Notes under the pieces: model-generated
What the model was told of the DNA's origin: nothing
The model's input: the letters and a program-made list of their open reading frames with translations, nothing else
Database searches by the model: none
Program-made: the position numbers and the translations under genes
Part shown: positions 8,409 through 15,846 of the stretch, piece by piece
Layout of the letters: each line of letters begins with the position of its first letter
How positions within the stretch are numbered: position 1 is the stretch's first letter
Assembly: GCA_021806685.1 (NCBI GenBank)
Contig: JAJZQU010000004.1
Span: 1 to 37,070 of the forward strand
Direction: 5' to 3'
DNA from: a bacterium
GTDB taxonomy: Bacteria > Patescibacteriota > Patescibacteriia > 2-12-FULL-60-25
DNA length: 37,070 nucleotides

Positions 8409-9578
8409 TCAGACCTTGTAGGTCTCAACCACGATCTGGTTGCCCCTGAGAACGCAGGCCTTGAGAATCTTGGGTGCGGCCTCGGCCTCAAGAACGCTGT
8501 CACAAGTTTTGCTAATAATCTCATCGTCGTAGACCAGGTTCCAGCTGCCTGTTCCCCGAGTGTTTCGAGCGGCAAAAACCGGTTCGCGCTCGAAAACGCG
8601 CAAGGACGCATGATCAATCTCCGAGAAGGGGCGGCAAGTAGAGCCTCCGTAAACTACGAACTCATCGTCATTCCACCCACGAAGATGAAACAACAGTTCG
8701 CCACTCCACACAGACACGTCCCCGACCAGTTCGCCTAGGTGGCCAAACGTTGAAACCGACTGGCCACGCAAGACCCTCCAGATGCCGGGCCTTTCGGAAA
8801 CAAGACAGTGAACGCCATCCCGACGGGCATAGAGGTTGGAGATGTCGAACCCCTTCCACAAGCATTCACTGCCAGTGGTAAGTTCCCATGGCCCTTTCGG
8901 CCAGCGTTGCACCGGAAAGATGAGCTTGTTCTGGGCGAATACCGGCCGACGGTAGGCTACGCAGCTCATCTTGGCTTCTTGCTCGACGCGACCGTCGAAG
9001 CCGTAGATCCTGAGGACACGTTCCACCGGTTCTTGGATCGAAGCTCTGGGACCGTGCGCTATGACCCAGATCTTGCCGCCTATCGTCCAGTAATCTTCAA
9101 GCCCACGGATGCCGCCGATCAGCGGATCGGTTCGCAGGTTCTCAAGGATGTACCCAACGCCATCTTCGTCGCACGCGGCGTAGATCACTCTGGCCGTCTG
9201 AGCGTTGGGAGACGAAGGAGCCGTGAACATCTTCTCGGGCATAAAGACCCGGAGCGGCATGCCTTGCTCATTGGTAACCAGATGCCCGATTCCGCCGACA
9301 TCGAAAAAGTCGACGTCGCCTTCCCCCTCAGGACTCTTGGCCCGATCGACATAGACTGCCAGATCCCGCCCGCTCCATCCGAGCTTGCGGAGAGAGGTCA
9401 GGTATGCCGCCTTACCAGCCAAGGAACAGCTCCATTCGCCCAAGACCACATACCCCGGAGCTTCGGCCACGGCATAGAGCGGCTGGCCGTTGGAAGCTTG
9501 CAGATCAGAACGTTCATACTCGTTGGTCCGCCTGTACTCACGAGGCAGAAGGGCTGACTCACTCGATGTAATGTGCAT
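8409..9578 (-). CDS. Hypothetical protein (possibly beta-propeller-like)
   Basis: ATG at 9578 preceded by AAGGAGG; promoter TTGACA-17-TATTTT on minus strand; Trp/Gly-rich strand-like segments. Ends before a strong terminator. Confidence 0.8.
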   Translation of the reverse strand: MHITSSESALLPREYRRTNEYERSDLQASNGQPLYAVAEAPGYVVLGEWSCSLAGKAAYLTSLRKLGWSGRDLAVYVDRAKSPEGEGDVDFFDVGGIGHLVTNEQGMPLRVFMPEKMFTAPSSPNAQTARVIYAACDEDGVGYILENLRTDPLIGGIRGLEDYWTIGGKIWVIAHGPRASIQEPVERVLRIYGFDGRVEQEAKMSCVAYRRPVFAQNKLIFPVQRWPKGPWELTTGSECLWKGFDISNLYARRDGVHCLVSERPGIWRVLRGQSVSTFGHLGELVGDVSVWSGELLFHLRGWNDDEFVVYGGSTCRPFSEIDHASLRVFEREPVFAARNTRGTGSWNLVYDDEIISKTCDSVLEAEAAPKILKACVLRGNQIVVETYKV

Positions 9579-9652
9579 TTTTCGTAACCTCCTTGCCCGC
9601 AAAATAACCAATCCTTTGCTTTTTGTCAATGCTCTGGCTATGATGGGGCATT

Positions 9653-11020
9653 ATGAAATACGGCCATAAAATCAACATGAAGATTGAGGGATATGACGAG
9701 AAGGGTCGCGGATTAGGGCAGATTGAGATCTTGCCTAATGAAATACGCCAGGTTGTCACACCCTTTACTGCCCAAGGCGACGAAGTTGAAGCGACTTTTG
9801 TTAAACGCGAGTATGGCCTTAAAATCTGCCAGCTGGACAAGGTCATTCAGCCCGGGCCAGACCGAGTAGCAGCCCCCTGCCCGCATGCCGGAGTTTGCGG
9901 GGGTTGCTTATGGCAACACTTGGATTACCGGGCGCAACTAAAAGAAAAAGAACGGGGCGTGCGAGAATTATTCGCCCAACTAAACTTAGACGATAAAATA
10001 AAACCAATCATTCCGGCTGATGAGACTTTAGGCTATCGCAACCGCATGGATTATTGCGTGGGTTGGAACAGCGAAATCGGGCTCAAAGAATATGGGTCAT
10101 GGAACCGTTATGTCGACATCAAGGAATGCTTGCTCCTTAAACCTGGTGTCAAGGACATTTTGCAGATAGTCCGCGACCTGATGAAACAATTTGATTTGCA
10201 ACCCTGGGACGCCAAGTTTCATAAAGGCGACATTCGCTATGTCGTCATCCGTGACGGCCAGAATACTCAACAAAGGATGATTAACTTGGTCATCCAAGAT
10301 GCTTCACGTATCAATCAAGAAGCTCGCCAATTTTTGTCCGACAAACTCAAACCGTTTTGTACGACTTTATTGCTTGGCCAACTCTCAAAGCCGACTGACC
10401 TGTCACTCGCTGAATCATTTGAGACGCTGCTTGGCAACGAATGGCTTGAGGAAAAAGTAAACGACATAACTTACCAAATCCATCCCAATTCTTTTTTCCA
10501 AACCAACTCAGCCATGGCCGCCCATCTTCAACAAGTCGTCTTAAACGAGTTACAAGATACAAAATACAAGATACAAAGTTTGTTAGACCTATATTGCGGC
10601 CTCGGCTTCTTCGGAATTGCGGCTGCCAAACAACAAAAGAAACTGGAAGTCCATGGCTATGAGTTGGATGAGGAAGCGATTAAACTCGCTGGCCGGAACG
10701 CGGATTTGAATGGCGTAAAAACCCAATGCCACTTCTTTTCCGGCAAAGCTGAGGATTTGAGTTGGAAAGACGTTGATGCCCAAGCCGTCATAGTTGATCC
10801 GCCGCGCTCTGGATTGCACCCGCGTGTCATAAAAACTTTGCTGGATGACAGCGGCCATCTCCACCCATCCACCATCATATACGTCAGTTGCAACTATCAC
10901 CGTTTAAAAGACGAGCTCCCCGCCTTTCTCCAAAAATACGAAATTGCCTCAATCCAACCCTTAGATCTTTTCCCGCAAACTCCTCACATCGAAGTCGTGG
11001 TGACCATGATAAAAAAATAG
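9653..11020 (+). CDS. rlmD: 23S rRNA (uracil-5-)-methyltransferase RumA/RlmD-like (TrmA family)
   Basis: TRAM-like N-terminus, CPHAGVCGGCLWQHLDYRAQLKEK (Fe-S Cys cluster), LLDLYCGLGFFGIAAA, VIVDPPRSGLHPRV, IIYVSCNYHRLKDEL. Confidence 0.92.
   Translation: MKYGHKINMKIEGYDEKGRGLGQIEILPNEIRQVVTPFTAQGDEVEATFVKREYGLKICQLDKVIQPGPDRVAAPCPHAGVCGGCLWQHLDYRAQLKEKERGVRELFAQLNLDDKIKPIIPADETLGYRNRMDYCVGWNSEIGLKEYGSWNRYVDIKECLLLKPGVKDILQIVRDLMKQFDLQPWDAKFHKGDIRYVVIRDGQNTQQRMINLVIQDASRINQEARQFLSDKLKPFCTTLLLGQLSKPTDLSLAESFETLLGNEWLEEKVNDITYQIHPNSFFQTNSAMAAHLQQVVLNELQDTKYKIQSLLDLYCGLGFFGIAAAKQQKKLEVHGYELDEEAIKLAGRNADLNGVKTQCHFFSGKAEDLSWKDVDAQAVIVDPPRSGLHPRVIKTLLDDSGHLHPSTIIYVSCNYHRLKDELPAFLQKYEIASIQPLDLFPQTPHIEVVVTMIKK
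10553..10577. repeat. Heptamer tandem repeat CAAGATA CAAAATA CAAGATA CAAA
   Basis: About 3.5 units inside the RlmD-like gene, encoding DTKYKIQ. Confidence 0.85.
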
Positions 11021-11043
11021 CGCAGTTTAGTTCTCTGCGCTAC
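11011..11043 (-). terminator. Intrinsic terminator overlapping the 3' end of 11027..11443
   Basis: Minus strand TAGCGCAG-AGAACTAAA-CTGCGCTA-TTTTTTT; the TAA stop is in the loop. Confidence 0.8.
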
Positions 11044-11443
11044 TAGGGTCCACCTCTTCCATCAACTCCGCACTAGTTAAAGACATGTTCGAACGCGAAC
11101 CTCCGCCGTCGAACATGATCGAGCAATGGCAAGGATGAGAAATCTCGCCCAATCTCCTGCGTGCCGAGATTTCTTCGGCTGAAGGAGGCCAGATTGATGT
11201 TACGCGCCCCGTCAACTCCCGAACGATAACCCCGTAATTAAAATCCGTGACCTTTACCCTTTTACCGAAGTATTTGTACTGTATGGCACGCAAGTAGCTT
11301 ATCCTTTCGGCTTCGTTGTTACCATGCGTGCCGTTGCCATGAATCACGAATGCAATCTGTTTTGAACAGGCAGACTTGGTCCTGGCGGGTTCGATGCCGC
11401 GATTTTTAAGAAACGCGATTTGCTTCTGAGTCGGCTTTGCCAT
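11027..11443 (-). CDS. Hypothetical protein
   Basis: MAKPTQKQIAFLKNRGIEPARTKSACSKQIAFVIHGNG...; SD-like AGAGGTG upstream of ATG; promoter TTGACA-17-TACAGA; terminator at stop. Confidence 0.7.
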   Translation of the reverse strand: MAKPTQKQIAFLKNRGIEPARTKSACSKQIAFVIHGNGTHGNNEAERISYLRAIQYKYFGKRVKVTDFNYGVIVRELTGRVTSIWPPSAEEISARRRLGEISHPCHCSIMFDGGGSRSNMSLTSAELMEEVDPSSAEN

Positions 11444-11543
11444 TTCGCACCTCTAGTTCATCTCATATCAGCTGACGGATGGTACGTCTGTACCATAAAA
11501 GACAACCGCTGTCAATCCTGACCATCTCTGATATACTATTACG

Positions 11544-12404
11544 ATGAAATCTGGTTTTGTCATGCTCGCCGGGCGCTCAAACGTTGGCAAGTCAACGCTT
11601 TTAAATGCGCTCATAGGGTCAAAAGTCGCCATTGTCACACCCAAACCCCAAACCACGCGCTTGCCCATCCGCGGCATATTGCATGACCCTCGCGGCCAAA
11701 TCGTTTTCGTTGACACGCCAGGAGTCTTTTTGGGTAAACGGGACGCGCTTTCCCAAAGGCTGAACAAGGCGGTCAAAGAGACTCTGGAAGGTATTGATGC
11801 CATTGTTTATGTAGTTGACCCGACCCGCGCCCCGGGCGAAGAAGAAGAGCACATACAAAAGATGCTCAAGGCCACAAAAACCCCAATTTATCTTGCCATT
11901 AACAAGGCTGACATGGTTAAGCAGATAGCCAAAAACCTGCCCACTTACCGCAAGATTGATGTTGGCCAGCTTGGCACGCTCATGGTTTCGGCCGTCAAAC
12001 ACAGCAACCTTAATCGCTTGGTAGATGCTTTATTTGAAATTTTGCCTGAAGGTGAAAAATATTATCCTGATCTTCAAATCACTGACCTTGGCCACCAGCA
12101 ATGGATAGAGGAAGTTATCCGCGAAAAAGTTTTTCTGGCCTTGGACCAAGAGCTCCCTTACACCGTCCGCGTGACGGTTGAGGATGTTAAATTCCGTAAA
12201 ACCGGCGGGCGTTTCATTGAGGCGACCATTTGGACGACTAATGACCGTTATAAAAGGATGATTATTGGCGCAGGCGCAGCCATGATCAAACAGATTGGCA
12301 TGGCCAGCCGCAAGGAATTGGAAGCTGCCCTGAACACGGCCGTCCATCTGGACCTTGAAGTCAAAGTTGATGCCAAGTGGCAAGAAAAATTCGGAGCCCT
12401 ATGA
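11544..12404 (+). CDS. era: GTPase Era
   Basis: GFVMLAGRSNVGKSTLLNALIGSKVAIVTPKPQTTR, VDTPGVFL, NKADMV, C-terminal KH-like GAGAAMIKQIGMASRKELE. Confidence 0.97.
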   Translation: MKSGFVMLAGRSNVGKSTLLNALIGSKVAIVTPKPQTTRLPIRGILHDPRGQIVFVDTPGVFLGKRDALSQRLNKAVKETLEGIDAIVYVVDPTRAPGEEEEHIQKMLKATKTPIYLAINKADMVKQIAKNLPTYRKIDVGQLGTLMVSAVKHSNLNRLVDALFEILPEGEKYYPDLQITDLGHQQWIEEVIREKVFLALDQELPYTVRVTVEDVKFRKTGGRFIEATIWTTNDRYKRMIIGAGAAMIKQIGMASRKELEAALNTAVHLDLEVKVDAKWQEKFGAL

Positions 12405-13093
12405 ACCGTTTTGAAAGACCCCAACCTTTTTCCTTGAGAGCAGCGCCCCTCAATCCGTTTCGGCACGTCGATCAAGCTCGGAAAGAAGAAATCCGCCAAG
12501 CCGAGGCACGGCGCCTTTCTGACCATAAGACTGTTTTTGATGTCCAAGATTATTTTAAGTCTACGGGTCGACCGGAACTTTGCCGCGATATCGCGACTTT
12601 TGATAAGGCAAAAGTCGACATGGCGCTCTTGGATGACCTGGCGGAAGCGGAGGCAAAAGAACAAACCCAGCTTGTCCGTGAGCTTCGTGCCCTGTCTTTA
12701 GCTGCCGCTAAAAGGGAAAATCCCAAGCCCGAAGTTACTATCAAACAAATAAAAGGGCTCATCATGAAAGAGTTGACTGACGCTAATACGGAAATTATTG
12801 CCCGCAAAGCGGCCGGCGATGACACGGAGAATGAATCTGCAGAGTTTAAAAATTGGTCACGTTTAATGGCCATGGTCGCTCGCCGCGAAGATTCGCCGGA
12901 ACAAGCGGCTTTAGACGAGCCCGCCATCCGTTTCTTGGAAGGCGAACTGACTCATGCCTATGGCCTTTTCGAGGCCTACCGGCAAAAAGGCTCAAAATTC
13001 CGGCCCCAAGAAATGCTCGATCGACTGAAAAAAATCCGCGAAGCAGTCTACTTTCGCCACCTTCGTCCAGACCTCGGGCTGAGTAACGAGTAA
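12401..13093 (+). CDS. Hypothetical protein
   Basis: ATG overlaps the era stop (ATGA), indicating translational coupling; MNRFERPQPFSLRAAPLNPFRHVDQARKEEIRQ... Confidence 0.75.
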   Translation: MNRFERPQPFSLRAAPLNPFRHVDQARKEEIRQAEARRLSDHKTVFDVQDYFKSTGRPELCRDIATFDKAKVDMALLDDLAEAEAKEQTQLVRELRALSLAAAKRENPKPEVTIKQIKGLIMKELTDANTEIIARKAAGDDTENESAEFKNWSRLMAMVARREDSPEQAALDEPAIRFLEGELTHAYGLFEAYRQKGSKFRPQEMLDRLKKIREAVYFRHLRPDLGLSNE

Positions 13094-13125
13094 AAAGTAA
13101 ATAAGACTCGTTACTCGTTACTTTT
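13081..13125. repeat. Inverted heptamer-type repeat GAGTAACGAGT...ACTCGTTACTCGTTACT
   Basis: 11-bp inverted arms between convergent genes; contains CGTTACT units. Confidence 0.75.
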
Positions 13126-13132
13126 TACCGTC

Positions 13133-14017
13133 TTATTGTACGTTATCCAACTGCGTAACCTCGTAACCCAAAAGCGTTGAAAGGAAATCATTACCCTTAA
13201 GCAAAGACTTGTCCTGGAGTTTTGGGTTGAAAGTCATCTTGATGACCAGGGGATTTTGCGGGTTATTTAAGACAACGATTTCACCAAACCAATTGCTAGC
13301 CTTGATGACCTGGACTTTAATGTCCTGGCCGTTAACTTTGAGCGTCCAGTCTGAATATTCTTCATCTGCCTTGGCCCAATCCAAATCCGTTGCCTTACTC
13401 GCCTCCTTTACCTGGTCATCCAAAGAAGTGATAGCATCAGCAAATTCCTTAGCAGTTCTCAGGTTTCCAAAGAGTAAGCTGTCAGTCATCCCATAAAATA
13501 ATGTTGCGTGTTTCGTTTTTGTCAGCTCATCAAATGCATCCTTGGTAAGCCAGATCGCACTCGTTTCTTTGGCATCAGTGACTTCGCTTGGCCAGTAAGC
13601 TGGCGGGTAAAGTTTGTGCGAACTTTTCAAATCAATGTTTTCGACCTTGCCTTTGACCGTTTGCATTTCCGTCGAAGTAGCTCCCTGGCTGCTGATCTTC
13701 CAACTCAACTTGGCATAAACCATTGGAGCGAAGCGTTCCAAAGTAATAATTCGTACGCCTTCTTTATTGTCACCGGCCAAGGCAGCGGCACTTTTTGCAT
13801 CAGCACCCAAATAAGTCTGCCTGATTTCTATCTGGCTGCCTGGAACAAAGTTAATACGTTTGGCAGCTTCGGCTGGAGAAGCATTTTCGAAATTTGCCGG
13901 TCTGGGACCAGCCGGGATTATGGATGAAATACCTGGAGCCTTTCCGGCAATCCAACTGCAACCTGCGCCAAAAAGCGCCAAGGCCAAAGCAACAAACAAG
14001 AAACTTTTAGTTTTCAT
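13133..14017 (-). CDS. Putative lipoprotein
   Basis: MKTKSFLFVALALALFGAGCSWIAG: signal peptide with lipobox. Confidence 0.8.
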   Translation of the reverse strand: MKTKSFLFVALALALFGAGCSWIAGKAPGISSIIPAGPRPANFENASPAEAAKRINFVPGSQIEIRQTYLGADAKSAAALAGDNKEGVRIITLERFAPMVYAKLSWKISSQGATSTEMQTVKGKVENIDLKSSHKLYPPAYWPSEVTDAKETSAIWLTKDAFDELTKTKHATLFYGMTDSLLFGNLRTAKEFADAITSLDDQVKEASKATDLDWAKADEEYSDWTLKVNGQDIKVQVIKASNWFGEIVVLNNPQNPLVIKMTFNPKLQDKSLLKGNDFLSTLLGYEVTQLDNVQ

Positions 14018-14119
14018 AAAGCATATATTACGTAAAGTCCTTTAATTCGTCCATGGTTATCCACAGCCTACCCTTGACCAATTTCAAACCTGTTGCAAAT
14101 CATGCGATAATTTAGCCAT

Positions 14120-14572
14120 ATGTTAGACACTGAACTAAAAGTTGGCGACAAGGCGCCGATCTTCACACTCAAAACCCAAGACAACAAAGATATCAACCTA
14201 AGTGACTATATTGGGAAAGAACCTATTATCCTATTTTTTTATCCCGGCGATATGACACCGGGCTGCACTATCCAGCTTTGCAATATCCGCGATGACTGGT
14301 CAAAATTCAAACAAGCCAGAGCTACTGTCTTTGGCATAAACCATGCGGACGCGGACAGCCACAAACGCTTTTCATCCAAATATAACTTCCCTTTCCCGCT
14401 GCTCATAGATACAGATAAAAAAGTCAGTAAAAAATACGGGGCAGTCAAAAAACTTTTTTCAGCTACTGTCATCAAACGCACTGTTGTGGCCATTGGTAAG
14501 GATGGAATAATCAAGTTCTACCGCCACGGAATGCCTAAAGACATCGAAATCCTTAAATCAATCAATAAATAA
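14120..14572 (+). CDS. Thiol peroxidase, Bcp/PrxQ-type peroxiredoxin
   Basis: KVGDKAPIFTLKTQDNKDINLSDYIGKEPIILFFYPGDMTPGCTIQLCNIRDDW. Confidence 0.93.
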   Translation: MLDTELKVGDKAPIFTLKTQDNKDINLSDYIGKEPIILFFYPGDMTPGCTIQLCNIRDDWSKFKQARATVFGINHADADSHKRFSSKYNFPFPLLIDTDKKVSKKYGAVKKLFSATVIKRTVVAIGKDGIIKFYRHGMPKDIEILKSINK

Positions 14573-14579
14573 CTCATCC

Positions 14580-14664
14580 GTGTCATTTCGACCGGAACGA
14601 AGTGAAGTGGAGAAATCTCAGTTAACCAAGATTCCTCGACTCGTCGAACTCCCTCGGAATGACA
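14580..14664. repeat. GTCATTTCGA...GGAATGAC-type palindromic intergenic repeat
   Basis: GTCATTTCGACCGGAACGAAGTGAAGTGGAGAAATCTCAGTTAACCAAGATTCCTCGACTCGTCGAACTCCCTCGGAATGAC; imperfect terminal inverted repeats. Confidence 0.65.
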
Positions 14665-15264
14665 AACTATATGACCCCAAAACTCCCTCTCCCCTTCTCC
14701 GGGGCGCAAGGCAACATCAGTGAAAAAACCCTGGCCATCCATCACGATAAGCTTTATGTCGGTTATGTCGATAAAAAGGATGAGATCTCAGAAAAACTCA
14801 AGGCTTTATCGCATGGCGGCGATGTCTCGGCGGCCAACCAAAGCTATTCCGAATTGCGTGCCCTCAAAGACGGGGAGACATTTGCTGTTAATGGGACTTA
14901 CCTGCACGAATGGTATTTCGAAAACCTGGGTGGCGACGGCAAACCCATGGACAAGATCGCCTCTGCCTTGGCAGATAAGTACGGCTCCATGGAAAACTTC
15001 CTCAAATACTTTGCTGCTTGCGGCATGGCAGCCCGCGGCTGGGTGGTGTTGGCCTGGGATACGCATGACAAAGCCTTAAAGATTTATAATGGCGACGCAC
15101 ACAACCAAGGTGGCGTCTGGGGCGCCATCCCATTGTTGGTCTTGGATGTTTATGAACATGCTTACTTTATTGATTTTGGCTCAGACCGCAAGACTTATAT
15201 CCAAGAATTTATCAACCACATAAACTGGTCCGTAGTCGAACAACGTTACCTGGCCGCAATCTAA
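14659..15264 (+). CDS. Superoxide dismutase, Fe/Mn type (start may be ATG 14671)
   Basis: LAIHHDKLYVGYV, YLHEWYFENLGG, LVLDVYEHAYFIDFG: all four metal ligands (His, His, Asp, His) present. Confidence 0.9.
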   Translation: MTNYMTPKLPLPFSGAQGNISEKTLAIHHDKLYVGYVDKKDEISEKLKALSHGGDVSAANQSYSELRALKDGETFAVNGTYLHEWYFENLGGDGKPMDKIASALADKYGSMENFLKYFAACGMAARGWVVLAWDTHDKALKIYNGDAHNQGGVWGAIPLLVLDVYEHAYFIDFGSDRKTYIQEFINHINWSVVEQRYLAAI

Positions 15265-15268
15265 AAAT

Positions 15269-15793
15269 ATGTTAAACCTCAACCACGCGGCTCCGCCCTT
15301 TAGCGGAATTACCGCCTACCAAAAAGGAGAATTCAAAAAAATCAGTTTATCTGATTATAAAGGGCAATGGCTAATCCTCTTCTTCTATCCAAGAGACTTT
15401 ACCTTTGTTTGCCCAACTGAAATCAAGGCCTTCTCCGCACAGGAGCCTGAGTTCAAAAAGTTCAATGCTTCAATCCTGGCAGCTTCAACCGATTCCGAGT
15501 GGAGCCACAAGGCTTGGTTTGAACGCGATTTGCCCGAGGTAAACTTCCCAATCCTGGCCGACACCTCGCATAGCCTATCAAAGGCTTACGACGTTTTTAA
15601 CGAAGAAGATGGTTCAGCTAACCGTGGACTATTTATTGTCGACCCTGACCAAATGGTCCGCTATGCGCTAATCAGCGCCGGGTCAGTCGGCCGTTCGGTT
15701 ATGGAGACGCTGCGCGTACTAGAAGCCCTGCAGACTGGCGAGCTTTGCCCGGCTGAATGGAAAATAGGCGAAAAAACGTTAGGCAAAGCCTAA
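15269..15793 (+). CDS. AhpC/Prx1-type 2-Cys peroxiredoxin
   Basis: WLILFFYPRDFTFVCPTEIKAFS (peroxidatic Cys) and TGELCPAEWKIGEKTLG (resolving Cys). Confidence 0.96.
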   Translation: MLNLNHAAPPFSGITAYQKGEFKKISLSDYKGQWLILFFYPRDFTFVCPTEIKAFSAQEPEFKKFNASILAASTDSEWSHKAWFERDLPEVNFPILADTSHSLSKAYDVFNEEDGSANRGLFIVDPDQMVRYALISAGSVGRSVMETLRVLEALQTGELCPAEWKIGEKTLGKA

Positions 15794-15806
15794 ACCTTTA
15801 ATCAAA

Positions 15807-15836
15807 AACCCCGACGTGATGTCGGGGTTTTTTATT
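15807..15836 (+). terminator. Intrinsic terminator
   Basis: AACCCCGAC-GTGAT-GTCGGGGTTTTTTATTTT. Confidence 0.85.
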
Positions 15837-15846
15837 TTCTTGATCC

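Noticed and set aside
8808-9557. 249-aa plus-strand ORF
   Set aside because: Antisense to 8409..9578, which has a TTGACA-17-TATTTT promoter, AAGGAGG SD and terminator; the plus ORF has none.
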